64,000 nucleotides of DNA. It comes from Diogma glabrata. Lineage: Eukaryota > Arthropoda > Insecta > Diptera > Cylindrotomidae. Both the position numbers and the translations under genes were made by a program. Shown piece by piece: positions 35,320 through 44,761 of this stretch (its first letter is position 1; the number at the start of each line of letters is the position of its first letter). The DNA is taken from the NCBI GenBank assembly GCA_963693315.1, contig OY856188.1, positions 267,587,114-267,651,113 of the forward strand. The letters run 5' to 3'. The notes under the pieces are model-generated. The model was not told where the DNA came from and ran no database searches. It saw only the letters and a list, made by a program, of their open reading frames with translations.

Positions 35320-36773
35320 AAAACTATAAAAAAAATTGAAGCTGTTTTTTGAATTCAAATGTCGTATTGAAAAAAATTTCCACAAAAGAAAAGGCTCCTG
35401 TCAAAATAAACACAAAAATACAGGGTCCCATGCAGCATTGTTATCTCTTTCCATTAAGAGAAAAAAATATAATTTTATTCTTTTATTGCCAGATAGAAAT
35501 AACTGCCAAACAATATATATTTTATTTTAATTTCATTCTAAATAAAAACAAAACCAAAAACATTCAATCAAATAATATCCATTTCACTCTAAAGTTATTC
35601 TAAATGAAAACAAAACCAAGGCGTACATGATACAGTTTTAGTTAGGATCAAATTTTCAGTTTTAATATTATCAGTTTTATTTTAATCGAAATACTTTTGA
35701 CAAAAATAAGATAATGATAAAGATAATTGAATAAGGTTGGTCATTTTCCGATCGATAAAAATGCTAAATACAAAATATCTACATAAGTCTGTTATTTTGT
35801 AAGCATATTTGGTCAAGCAATGAAAAATCTCGATGATATTTTAAATTTCTAGGCTACTGTGTTTTTCCAATCCAAATACTATCACGTTAAATTCGCTAAA
35901 TTCGCTACTACACTACTTTATGTTAATAAAGAAAATATTCCTTATCCTTTTTTTTCATAATCTAAGGTTTTATATCATTGAAATACCCAGGTTTTAAAAA
36001 AACCGAAGAAGGGCGTCTGATAAAGTAGATCTGTGCCGTATTATTATTATTTTAAATAAAAATTACTATCTTTAAACAAATTAAGTAATACTTACTCATT
36101 TTTAATTTATTATTTGGAGTAGTTTTATGCTGTCTAAACGAAAAACAATCATTTGAAATTTTGAAATGTATAAATATATAAGTTCATATTATTGTAGATA
36201 GAGGATTAGTGAAAGAAGGACAGAAAAATAATTTAATATAACTTCATAGCAACTACTACATATTTTAAAAAAATATTATTTTGTAGTTAATAATAATAAA
36301 ATACAAAACTATATACAGCATAATTTGGATAAAATAAAATTTTTTCATACAATACACGACAATTGGAAAAAGCAAATCGTAGTGGATTTTCAAAATTTTG
36401 ACATTAAAAACGTTTTAAATACAAATACGGCTGCATCTATTGGCTAACTCAAATTAATAAGGCGTATATCACACTATCAAATATATCGGTCAATAAAAAA
36501 AATTTGATATGAAATTGGAGAGTTGTAAAATAAACTTTGAAAGTTTTTCATCCGGTTTGATGACAATTTTTTTTACTTCTAGCGGGAATCGTTCTATTTT
36601 AATTAGCAATACAAATAAGAGTATTTTTCAATTTGATATTGATTTTTGTAAATTAACATTGAAGATCAATGATAAATTTAAAAAAATAAATAAATTTAAA
36701 TTATTGTTTTCTTTAATTTTCACTCTTATGTCGAATTCTTTTCACCCCAGTAATTGTCAGTAATAGTACATAA
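35320..36773. other. Unassigned AT-rich stretch
   Basis: An 84-codon frame at 36509-36763 (SFSSGLMTIFFTSSGNRSIL) has no recognisable motif and could be chance or an upstream exon. Nothing else seen. Confidence 0.45.
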
Positions 36774-37049
36774 AGAAACTTAAATTAATTAATTGTAGTA
36801 AAATGAGAAATTTCATAGATAATTTTTAAAATTATTCAAGTTGTGTTTTGAATGAAATCCCATATAAATTTTATTGAATTTATTCTCTTTTCCCCCTTTT
36901 GCAGCGCCAAAAGAAATTTAAATTATTTAATTGTAGCAAAATGAGAAATTTCATAGATAATTTTTAAAATTATTCAAGTTGTGTTTTGTATGAAATCCCA
37001 TATAAATTTGATTGAATTTCGTTTCTTTTCCCCCTTTTGCAGTGCCATT
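36774..37049. repeat. 138-bp tandem duplication with splice-acceptor-like ends
   Basis: Two units of 138 bases (landmarks 36803 and 36941, ATGAGAAATTTCATAGATAA). Each unit ends in a pyrimidine tract, TTTTCCCCCTTTTGCAG, that resembles a 3' splice site (AG at 36903-36904 and 37041-37042). Units differ at only a few bases, so the duplication is recent. Confidence 0.9.
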
Positions 37050-37122
37050 GCAGCAAATGCCGGAACAAAATAATCGCTCAATAACCTATGATAGTCTATA
37101 TGGGCCCTACATGGATGATTAA
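37043..37122 (+). CDS. Candidate terminal exon of an unknown host gene
   Basis: Immediately after the second acceptor-like site an open frame of 25 codons reads PLQQMPEQNNRSITYDSL and YGPYMDD, then TAA at 37120. The composition is protein-like and contrasts with its AT-rich surroundings. A second acceptor, CCATTGCAG, lies 11 bases further in and would keep the same frame. No upstream exon was identified and the family is unknown. It could also be a remnant of a mobile element. Inference from splice-site form and composition only. Confidence 0.35.
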
Positions 37123-37386
37123 AAAGTCGATAAAGCAGGTTTGACAGTAAATTAATTAATTTACGCCGCCATCTGAAAGTTTGCTTATGAACTATCCATA
37201 TTTAACATTTAATTCGTAATTAAAAAATATTTAGGCGTTTAATCAAAATAAAAACTATCCTATCTCTCAAGTTGGACCATTATGCACACACTGAACACAA
37301 TTTTATTAAGATTGGTTAGGTTGTTGCGGAGTTTATCGCGGACAAACATCGTGACACGTGATTTTTATATATATAAGATATATATA

Positions 37387-37697
<311 letters not shown>

Positions 37698-37815
37698 TCA
37701 ATTGTGTCGACTGTCGGCACTTGGCGAAACATTTTAATATAAATTAAAAACTAATAACACTTGTTTTTATATTTCGCAAATATGTTTTTATTTTTATTTT
37801 CTAAAAATTTTTGCT

Positions 37816-37848
37816 CAATGCATTTCGGCTTACGCCATTATCAAGAGC
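37816..37848 (-). ncRNA. Hammerhead-like motif, mirror copy
   Basis: Same sequence as 39346-39378 in the opposite arm. Confidence 0.4.
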
Positions 37849-38031
37849 GATTCAAAAAGTTTATGAAGAAAAAATTTTGATTTGAATCAAAAATAAAATG
37901 AAAAATGAATAACTAGATTAAATAATTTATATAAACAAATTGTTAAAACATTTAATTAAAAAGTAGGTAATTTTTTTCTTATTTAATTGGTTGATAATGG
38001 AAATACCATAAATTTATTGATTTAATAGTTT

Positions 38032-38375
38032 CTAAAAATGATGACCGAAAAATAGATCCGGATTTGTCAAAGGAGAACAAATAACGTCGGTTTGAGAATT
38101 TAGTAAATTTTTGTTAAAGTGCATTGCTTTACGTATTTCAAAAGCTTCCAAAAGATCAAGTTTAAGACCTTTCGTTTCATATTGTAAAATTTGAATATTG
38201 TTGTTATTTATAAAATTACTAGTATGATTTTCCTCAATTAAATGATTAGAAAAGGTGGAAGATGTTTGTCCTAATCTTAAACTACGAAAATGTTCAGCAC
38301 ATCGAACATGAAACGGACGACCTGTCTGTCCAATATAGATTGCATCACAGTCAGAACAAGATAGTTGATAGACTC
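38032..38375 (-). pseudogene. Penelope-like GIY-YIG domain, truncated minus-strand copy
   Basis: On the minus strand it starts at GVYQLSCSDCDAIYIGQT, continues GRPFHVRCAEHFRSL, and ends at the same TAG as the plus copy. It keeps the usual GQTGRP where the plus copy reads GQKGRP. No start codon; the N-terminal two thirds are missing. Confidence 0.85.
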
Positions 38376-39162
38376 AACTTTACTTATTAATATTTATCGT
38401 AAGCCAACATGTACAGATTCTATTATACACTCTACTTCTAATCATTCGTCAAATATAAAACATTCAGCCATTCATGCATTGGTTGATAGACTTATAAAAG
38501 TCCCTCTTTCCGCAGCTAATTTTCAAAAGGAATTAAATGTTATTTCGAACATAACTCTTAATAATGGATATAATCCTACATTAGTTCACAAAATTTTACG
38601 TAATAAATTAAAAAAGATTTCTTATAATTTAATTTATCCAAACCCCGTCCTTGAAACAAAATTATGGCGTAAAATACTTTACACAGGTAATTTAAGCCAA
38701 AAATTAGGAAACAAAATTTCAAAACATACAAATTTAAGTTGTGCTTATTATAATAATCATAACCTTCAAAATCTTCTTGTAAATAATAAACAAAAATTAA
38801 GTAAGTTTTCAAAATCTGGAGTCTATCAACTATCTTGTTCTGACTGTGATGCAATCTATATTGGACAGAAAGGTCGTCCGTTTCATGTTCGATGTGCTGA
38901 ACATTTTCGTAGTTTAAGATTAGGACAAACATCTTCCACCTTTTCTAATCATTTAATTGAGGAAAATCATACTAGTAATTTTATAAATAACAACAATATT
39001 CAAATTTTACAATATGAAACGAAAGGTCTTAAACTTGATCTTTTGGAAGCTTTTGAAATACGTAAAGCAATGCACTTTAACAAAAATTTACTAAATTCTC
39101 AAACCGACGTTATTTGTTCTCCTTTGACAAATCCGGATCTATTTTTCGGTCATCATTTTTAG
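38371..39162 (+). CDS. Penelope-like element ORF, RT end plus GIY-YIG endonuclease
   Basis: An intact 264-codon reading frame without an ATG at its 5' edge (first in-frame codon after a stop is TTG 38365). The protein would cut target DNA for retrotransposition. Residues numbered from that TTG: 8-18 INIYRKPTCTD is the end of the reverse transcriptase (YRKPTxTD); 60-130 linker; GIY-YIG nuclease from 152 (GVY 152-154, YIG 165-167, Arg 171 and Arg 176, a Cys pair at 158/161); acidic LLEAFEIRKA at 227-236 supplies the candidate catalytic Glu. The RT catalytic palm is missing, so the copy cannot move by itself. The canonical Thr before GRP is Lys 169. Loss of the 5' part coincides with the junction to the inverted copy. 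Confidence 0.9.
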   Translation, partial: DSTLLINIYRKPTCTDSIIHSTSNHSSNIKHSAIHALVDRLIKVPLSAANFQKELNVISNITLNNGYNPTLVHKILRNKLKKISYNLIYPNPVLETKLWRKILYTGNLSQKLGNKISKHTNLSCAYYNNHNLQNLLVNNKQKLSKFSKSGVYQLSCSDCDAIYIGQKGRPFHVRCAEHFRSLRLGQTSSTFSNHLIEENHTSNFINNNNIQILQYETKGLKLDLLEAFEIRKAMHFNKNLLNSQTDVICSPLTNPDLFFGHHF

Positions 39163-39345
39163 AAACTATTAAATCAATAAATTTATGGTATTTCCATTAT
39201 CAACCAATTAAATAAGAAAAAAATTACCTACTTTTTAATTAAATGTTTTAACAATTTGTTTATATAAATTATTTAATCTAGTTATTCATTTTTCATTTTA
39301 TTTTTGATTCAAATCAAAATTTTTTCTTCATAAACTTTTTGAATC

Positions 39346-39378
39346 GCTCTTGATAATGGCGTAAGCCGAAATGCATTG
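39346..39378 (+). ncRNA. Hammerhead-like motif downstream of GIY-YIG ORF
   Basis: TTGATAATGGCGTAAGCCGA then AATGC. A hammerhead core reads CUGAnGA - stem II - GAAA. Here UUGAUAA is followed by GGC-GUAA-GCC as a stem-loop and then GAAA. The C3-G8 pair of the core is replaced by U-A. Penelope-like elements are known to carry hammerhead ribozymes; this version departs from the active core and may be inactive. The mirror copy lies at 37816-37848, minus strand. Confidence 0.4.
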
Positions 39379-39457
39379 AGCAAAAATTTTTAGAAAATAA
39401 AAATAAAAACATATTTGCGAAATATAAAAACAAGTGTTATTAGTTTTTAATTTATAT

Positions 39458-39483
39458 ATATATATATTTATATATATATATAT
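39458..39483. repeat. (AT)n, left part split by hAT insertion
   Basis: Short TA repeat at the Penelope 3' edge. It continues at 43964 after the inserted element. Confidence 0.9.
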
Positions 39484-39491
39484 CAGTGGCG

Positions 39492-40205
39492 TTTTCTCTG
39501 GGTGTTCTAGTCGTTCGCCGAACGACTTGAGAAATATCCATAAAATATTCAAAATGGCTTACTAAAATAAATTCAGCTTTTAATATTAAAAAAGAAAGAA
39601 ACACTTTTCTTGCAATAAATGAAACAAATGTACATATTTTAATAAGCAAATAGAAAAAAAATACAATTGTTTGTGTAAGCCATAACATACTTAATCTACA
39701 CTGCATAATACACAACAAAGAAGAATTTCCCCTCAACTTCATTGTTCATTAGATTTATGAACAGAAAAGCAACCGAACCCAATTCCTTGTCTCGCATATA
39801 TAATTCATATACGCAGCTTAAATGAAGCAAAAAGGAGAATAACTTTTTTATATAGAATAAATGCATTCAAAATGTTCGTAATTTTTACAGAACCCAATAA
39901 TATTCAATGTATACATGTTTTTATATTTTATATTTAACACTACATACGCATTAAATATTCACTTACAATACACAATAGCAAGAAAACAAATGGAATGAAG
40001 TAAATACTAAAGATGTATTTGTTTTAAAATAATAGTTTTATGTTCGTTTAAAAATCAGAACATGATACGTAATACGTTTTACATTGATTTTAACTATGTT
40101 CGATTTGACTGAAGCAATTGATACAACTGAAAAATTGAATGCAATTGTGGTTGGCTATTCAGTTGTTTCAGTCAAATAAAGGCAGAAGAAAAATAAATGG
40201 ATATT
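39492..40205. other. hAT interior, left unassigned part
   Basis: No gene recognised. AT-rich with no internal repeat. Confidence 0.5.
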
Positions 40206-42159
40206 TGTGTACTTTAGGTTCAAAAACGATCTATTCCACTTTACGAGTTTTCAAGATAAATGAAAAAAACTTTTTATTTTGAAATAATTTACAAACTCGG
40301 TGATTTTATTGTTTAATTGGTTTCTTTAGGGATTTTCCATTAATTTGTTTGAAGTGTAAAATAAAGTAGGTAGTCAAGTTAAGCTGGTATTTTAGAAACC
40401 ATTTTGGAATAGAGACGTTTTGAAACTTACACAATGGAATAAGTTCGTTTTGAAACTTATTACTATTGGAAAATGTATTTTTTCAAACTTACATTTTGAA
40501 ATACTATCGTATTGATTGATAATTTGGTTTTCTGCCAAACCGCCGACTTTTCTAATTTCGAAACCAAGAATATTTTACAACGTTGGTTGATTTTAGATAA
40601 TGCAATAAAACAAAATATTGATTTTTGATATATCTATATTATAGATGTTATATCTTTTTTAAAATAAATAATAATGAAAAACTATATATGACTATATATG
40701 ATAAACGGAAGGCATTTAGCGGCACTCTCATGGTGGCATTTTTGGACCTTGTTTGACCCAAAAATATTTTCTGGAAATGTTGTGGCAAGCAATCTCTTGG
40801 ATAACTTCGACAACTGGCTATAAACGGGTATCGGTTAAGAGGCTAGAGCCTTAACACTGTTCAAATCAAAGTGTTATAACGGCTGTTTAGGACGTAAATT
40901 TCTATCATATTTCAAAAAACCAGATAACTGAAATAAAAAGCTTTTTAGCTATCTGCAATCAACAATGTACAGGTACAACGAAATTTTGCGGTACTTTCAC
41001 TGTCGTATTTTTTAACCTACACCAAAAACATTTTCTGGAAATGTTGGGGCAAATAATCTCTTACTGGCCTTACAACTGGCCAAATCCGGTTACCAGTTAA
41101 GGGGCTCGAGCTTTAAAGCTGTATAAATCAAAGCATTATAACGCCTGTTTGGGACAAAATTTTGAAACAAAATTGCTGGATATTAAATATTTGAGTATAC
41201 TTCTATTCTTTTTTGAAAATGCTAAACATCTGCAGTGAAGGGCTCCAAAGTAATCGGTTCCAACAAAAACCAACACCATCAAAAGTTTTCATCAGTTTTT
41301 CTTCACGTAATAACTTGGAAATGGTCGAAAAATTTCAAATGACGGTAAAAATGAAAAATTTTTAATTATTGCAAATGAATGAACACAAAAATTGGTTTTT
41401 TCCTGAAACAATGAATAATATGATATGTCTTTGTTGATTTTAAGAAGCTGACGTTCTGAAAGAAGCTGAAAGAAGAAAACGTTCCTAAGTTGCATAGTTG
41501 TACGTTTGCTCATAATTAATTTTATTTGTAAAGTTTGTTTGATAATTCTGTTTGTATAATTAGTGTGTTTACGTAAACTAATCTGATTAATCCGATTCTA
41601 CAAAAATCTGTATGACAACGAAATCTACATATTTCTTGCGGATATCCCACCGCTTGAACTTTGTCAGATTGAATTCAATCGGATTCAATCACACACCGCG
41701 GCTGTTCGCTGACAAACTGATTAGCATTTACTTACTGGATAATGGATATAAAAACTGATGCAAGCTGCAATAAAAAATCTACCACTTTAAAACAAATATC
41801 ACGATCGACTGATATTTGAATACGAATATTTTGAAATAAAGGATTTCGGTGCCAAACGCATGTTTTGGAATAGGCATGTTATGTTTTTTAAAGACATGAT
41901 TCTTATTGGAATAGATTGTTTTTGATTGCAAAACAATTGAAATGGAATAGATTTGTTTTGTTTCAAAAGCTATGACGTAATAGATTGCTTTTGAAACGTA
42001 ACTGGAATTTGTCACCCAATTTTCTCAGAAATAGATAAATATTTTTAAATTTTTATTTTACTGATATGTTCAGTTTAATGGAAAGAAGCGAAATCAATTA
42101 ATACATAACTCAAAAATTTTAAAAAGTGGAATTGATCGTTTTTGAACCTAAAGGACACA
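40206..42159. mobile_element. Nested 1.95-kb TIR element with subterminal repeats
   Basis: TIRs begin TGTGTACTTTAGGTTC (left) and the inverse of TGTGTCCTTTAGGTTC (right) and include AAAAACGATC and ATTCCACTTT. The core of the TIR (TGGAATAGATCGTTTTTGAA on the complementary strand) recurs diverged as an array on each side: 40395-40500 and 41860-42010 (GGAATAGATTGTTTTTG, GTTTTGAAACTTA). Such arrays usually bind the transposase. No coding sequence. Confidence 0.75.
40705..41165. repeat. Diverged tandem duplication (~265 bp)
   Basis: Two units starting near 40705 and 40978 share ATTTTCTGGAAATGTTG, CAATCTCTT, ACAACTGGC, GGTTAAGAGGCT-type and ATAACGGCTGTTTAGGAC-type blocks in the same order. They are clearly diverged. 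No gene. Confidence 0.8.
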
Positions 42160-42174
42160 TTTAAAATTTTTTTT

Positions 42175-43142
42175 AACCGACTTCAAAAGAGAAGGAGGTT
42201 TATGTTTAATTTTGAGTTTTTTTTTATGTATGTTCACCGATTTCTCAAAAACGGTTTGTTCGATTTGAATGATTTAAATTTTATTCTATTGAGGTAAGTT
42301 TCGAGATGGTCCCATATTTTTTTCTATATCGTGAAAAATATCGTTTTTCAGAAAATCGAGAAAAACTGTATATTTTTATGTATATTCCCCGATTTCTCGA
42401 AAACGGCTCATTGTGTTCTATTAAGGTACATTCAGAGGTTGTCCCATTTTTTTTCCATGACGTGGAAAAAACTATATTTTTTATGTATTTTTGCCGATTC
42501 CTTCGAAAAAGCTTATTTTATTTGGTTGGTTTGACCTGCGTTATATTGCTATAGATGCCAAGGTAGTCCTAAATAATTTTTTTTGATAGAAAATATTCCG
42601 TTTTTTTTATAAAAATCGGAAAACCATGATTACTAGATTTTCATCGATGAATACTTGCCGGGATTTTAAGTTATTGCATCAAAAACGCTTTCTGACATGC
42701 TTGCTAACAGACATTTGCTTTACACTAAAAATTAAAAATTAAAGAGTCTTTTAAAAAAGAAAATAGAACCGATTTCAGAAGAAAAACACAAAAAGTGAAA
42801 AATAACTCAATTGTGGCTTGGAGATAGAAATTTTGTTGTATCGAACTACAGCCAAAAAAAAAATTAAGCCTTTAAACAGGGTTGTTGTATTGTGGAGGTT
42901 GTTTGTTATAATAATTTTTACAATAACTTTTATAATATAATAACAACTATAATAATTGTAATAATTGTAATAACGAATAACTTCTATAATGTGATAGTTT
43001 TGTTTAATGGCTTAATTTTTTCGCTGTTGTTAGATTATAGATGTAACTAAATTTTTGTCTCTAGGCCACAATTGAGTTGTTTTTCACTTTCTTGTGTTTT
43101 TTTTTCTGAAGTCGGTTCTATTTTTTTTTTTTAAGACTTTTT
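42175..43142. mobile_element. AACCGACTTC element with internal inverted repeat
   Basis: Begins AACCGACTTCAAAAGAGAAG followed by GAGGTTTATG, an end I recognise as a very common arthropod interspersed repeat. The opposite GAAGTCGGTT is at 43108-43117. The right part 42741-43142 is itself an inverted repeat of about 165-base arms (TAGAACCGATTTCAG.., CTCAATTGTGGC) around a TAATAATTG-rich centre. No gene. Confidence 0.7.
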
Positions 43143-43311
43143 ATTTTATTTTGAAAACGATCAACGTAATATAATTTTTCAACAATGCGAAACTACTACC
43201 TCAGAACAGTAATAAATTGTGTTGTTTAGCCAAATATCAATAATTTAAATTGCATGGTGGTAATTTTCTTAAATTTGTAAGAGGATTTAAAAATTATTTT
43301 AATACAAAGAC

Positions 43312-43860
43312 ATGGAAGAGACGTTTTGCATCATTAACGATTTGAAGGCAATATCTTTTGCTGGGCGAACTATAGATGAAAAGAAATGTATATTACGAAA
43401 TGGAAAGCGAAAGCCTGTACCGGAATTACCAAATATGGAAACCAAATGCACTTCAAAGCGACAAACATTCACTCGGCGTTTAATAATTTCCAGTTATAAG
43501 TCACCTGAGTGGTTGACAGGCAGCTTACTTTTGAATAAACTGTTTTACTGGCCTTATGTATTGTTTTACAAAACAGTCAGAAAAGTCTGTTTGGAATTTT
43601 GACGGGTTTTCGAATTTCATTTAAGCATTGGGATACAAAAGCATGGAAAAAGTAGAACTTAGATTACGAAAATGTAGGCATTTAAAACGTTGTGGACTAT
43701 AAGATTAGATTTAATTTTAGATGAGCAAAGTCATATATCAAGACAAAATTACAATGAACTGATCAGACGCAACAGAAATTTGTTAAAGATGTTAATAAAT
43801 ATTGTTTGTTCATTGTGTAAACTCGCATTTAGATGCCATGACGAAGGCACGAAACATTAT
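43312..43860 (+). pseudogene. hAT transposase N-terminus (TTF-type zinc finger)
   Basis: ATG 43312 opens a frame reading GRTIDEKKCILRNGKRKPVP, ELPNMETK, TFTRRLIISSYKSPEWLTGS and NKLFYWPYVLF. The family pattern is RPVPEL..., YTR.FN.E.Y.K..WL.G....ALFCFPCLLF, that is, the TTF zinc finger of ZMYM-like hAT transposases. The cysteines of the FCFPCL block read FYWPYV here, so zinc binding is lost. After a stop at 43600 a second frame resumes with NYNELIRRNRNLLKMLINIV and CSLCKLAFRCHDEGT, the conserved block that normally ends FRGHDEG. The downstream catalytic domain is missing and the element's end follows within 100 bases. Confidence 0.8.
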
Positions 43861-43963
43861 AACTATATACAATATACATACAATAAATACACACATATTA
43901 TAACTACATAACTACATTCAACAAAAACGAACACCTTAAAGAAATATTCAGGAAACGCCACTG

Positions 43964-44116
<153 letters not shown>

Positions 44117-44561
44117 CTTTTCAGTTCTGGTAAAACTTTTTGGTCAAAGATTATTCCTTTTTGAACTCATCTTTAGAAGTTGCTTCACAACTGATGTTCC
44201 TGTTAGAGAGGACTGAAAAAATGAATTAAATACGTAATCAGACATAATACGTCATCTTCTATACGAATGGGTCGAAAATGAATAAATGAATGAACTGTCG
44301 GGTGTCGGAATGAACTGAAAATGAATGAACTGTTGGGTTTTGAAACGAATTAAATTTATGCCCCTCTTTACGCCTGCCGTATCACTACAGTGTCGTGCTT
44401 AATTTAACATATATATCATCTGAGTACCAGTCCACTTCAGTATAATATAAAATCAGATATGAAGTCGCTGGACAAGGTATTTCTTCTTTTGTGTCACCGT
44501 GGATAGTTTGGAATACCGCTTGATTTATACAGATTACAGACCCGCATATAAACAAAAGATG
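44117..44561. other. Unassigned stretch left of gap
   Basis: GAATGAACTG repeats near 44280-44330; otherwise nothing recognised. Confidence 0.5.
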
Positions 44562-44761
44562 NNNNNNNNNNNNNNNNNNNNNNNNNNNNNNNNNNNNNNN
44601 NNNNNNNNNNNNNNNNNNNNNNNNNNNNNNNNNNNNNNNNNNNNNNNNNNNNNNNNNNNNNNNNNNNNNNNNNNNNNNNNNNNNNNNNNNNNNNNNNNNN
44701 NNNNNNNNNNNNNNNNNNNNNNNNNNNNNNNNNNNNNNNNNNNNNNNNNNNNNNNNNNNNN
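44562..44761. other. Assembly gap, 200 Ns
   Basis: Exactly 200 N. The 16 bases ATATAAACAAAAGATG occur directly on both sides (44546-44561 and 44762-44777). Reading frames that cross it are meaningless. Confidence 0.99.

Larger units (their letters stand above)
37737..39457. mobile_element. Head-to-head inverted pair of Penelope-like elements
   Basis: Arms 37737-38375 and 38819-39457 are inverted copies of 639 bases each, nearly identical. Both arms contain the end of the GIY-YIG gene and its 3' UTR. The 443-base centre belongs only to the plus-strand copy. Both outer ends run into AT repeats. Inverted or tandem partial copies are a known habit of Penelope-like elements. Left arm: copy truncated within the GIY-YIG domain; right arm: copy truncated within the end of RT. 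Confidence 0.9.
39484..43963. mobile_element. 4.5-kb hAT element inserted in (AT)n
   Basis: The ends are CAGTGGCGTTTTCTCTG and the inverse of CAGTGGCGTTTCCTGA. Eight bases ATATATAT flank both sides, compatible with the 8-bp duplication of hAT elements though uninformative within an AT repeat. A transposase fragment at 43312-43860 on the plus strand supports the class. Two other repeats sit inside (40206-42159 and 42175-43142). Most of the transposase is missing, so it is a deletion derivative. Confidence 0.8.

Noticed and set aside
38576..38932. 118-codon minus-strand frame
   Set aside because: Shadow of the GIY-YIG reading frame on the plus strand.
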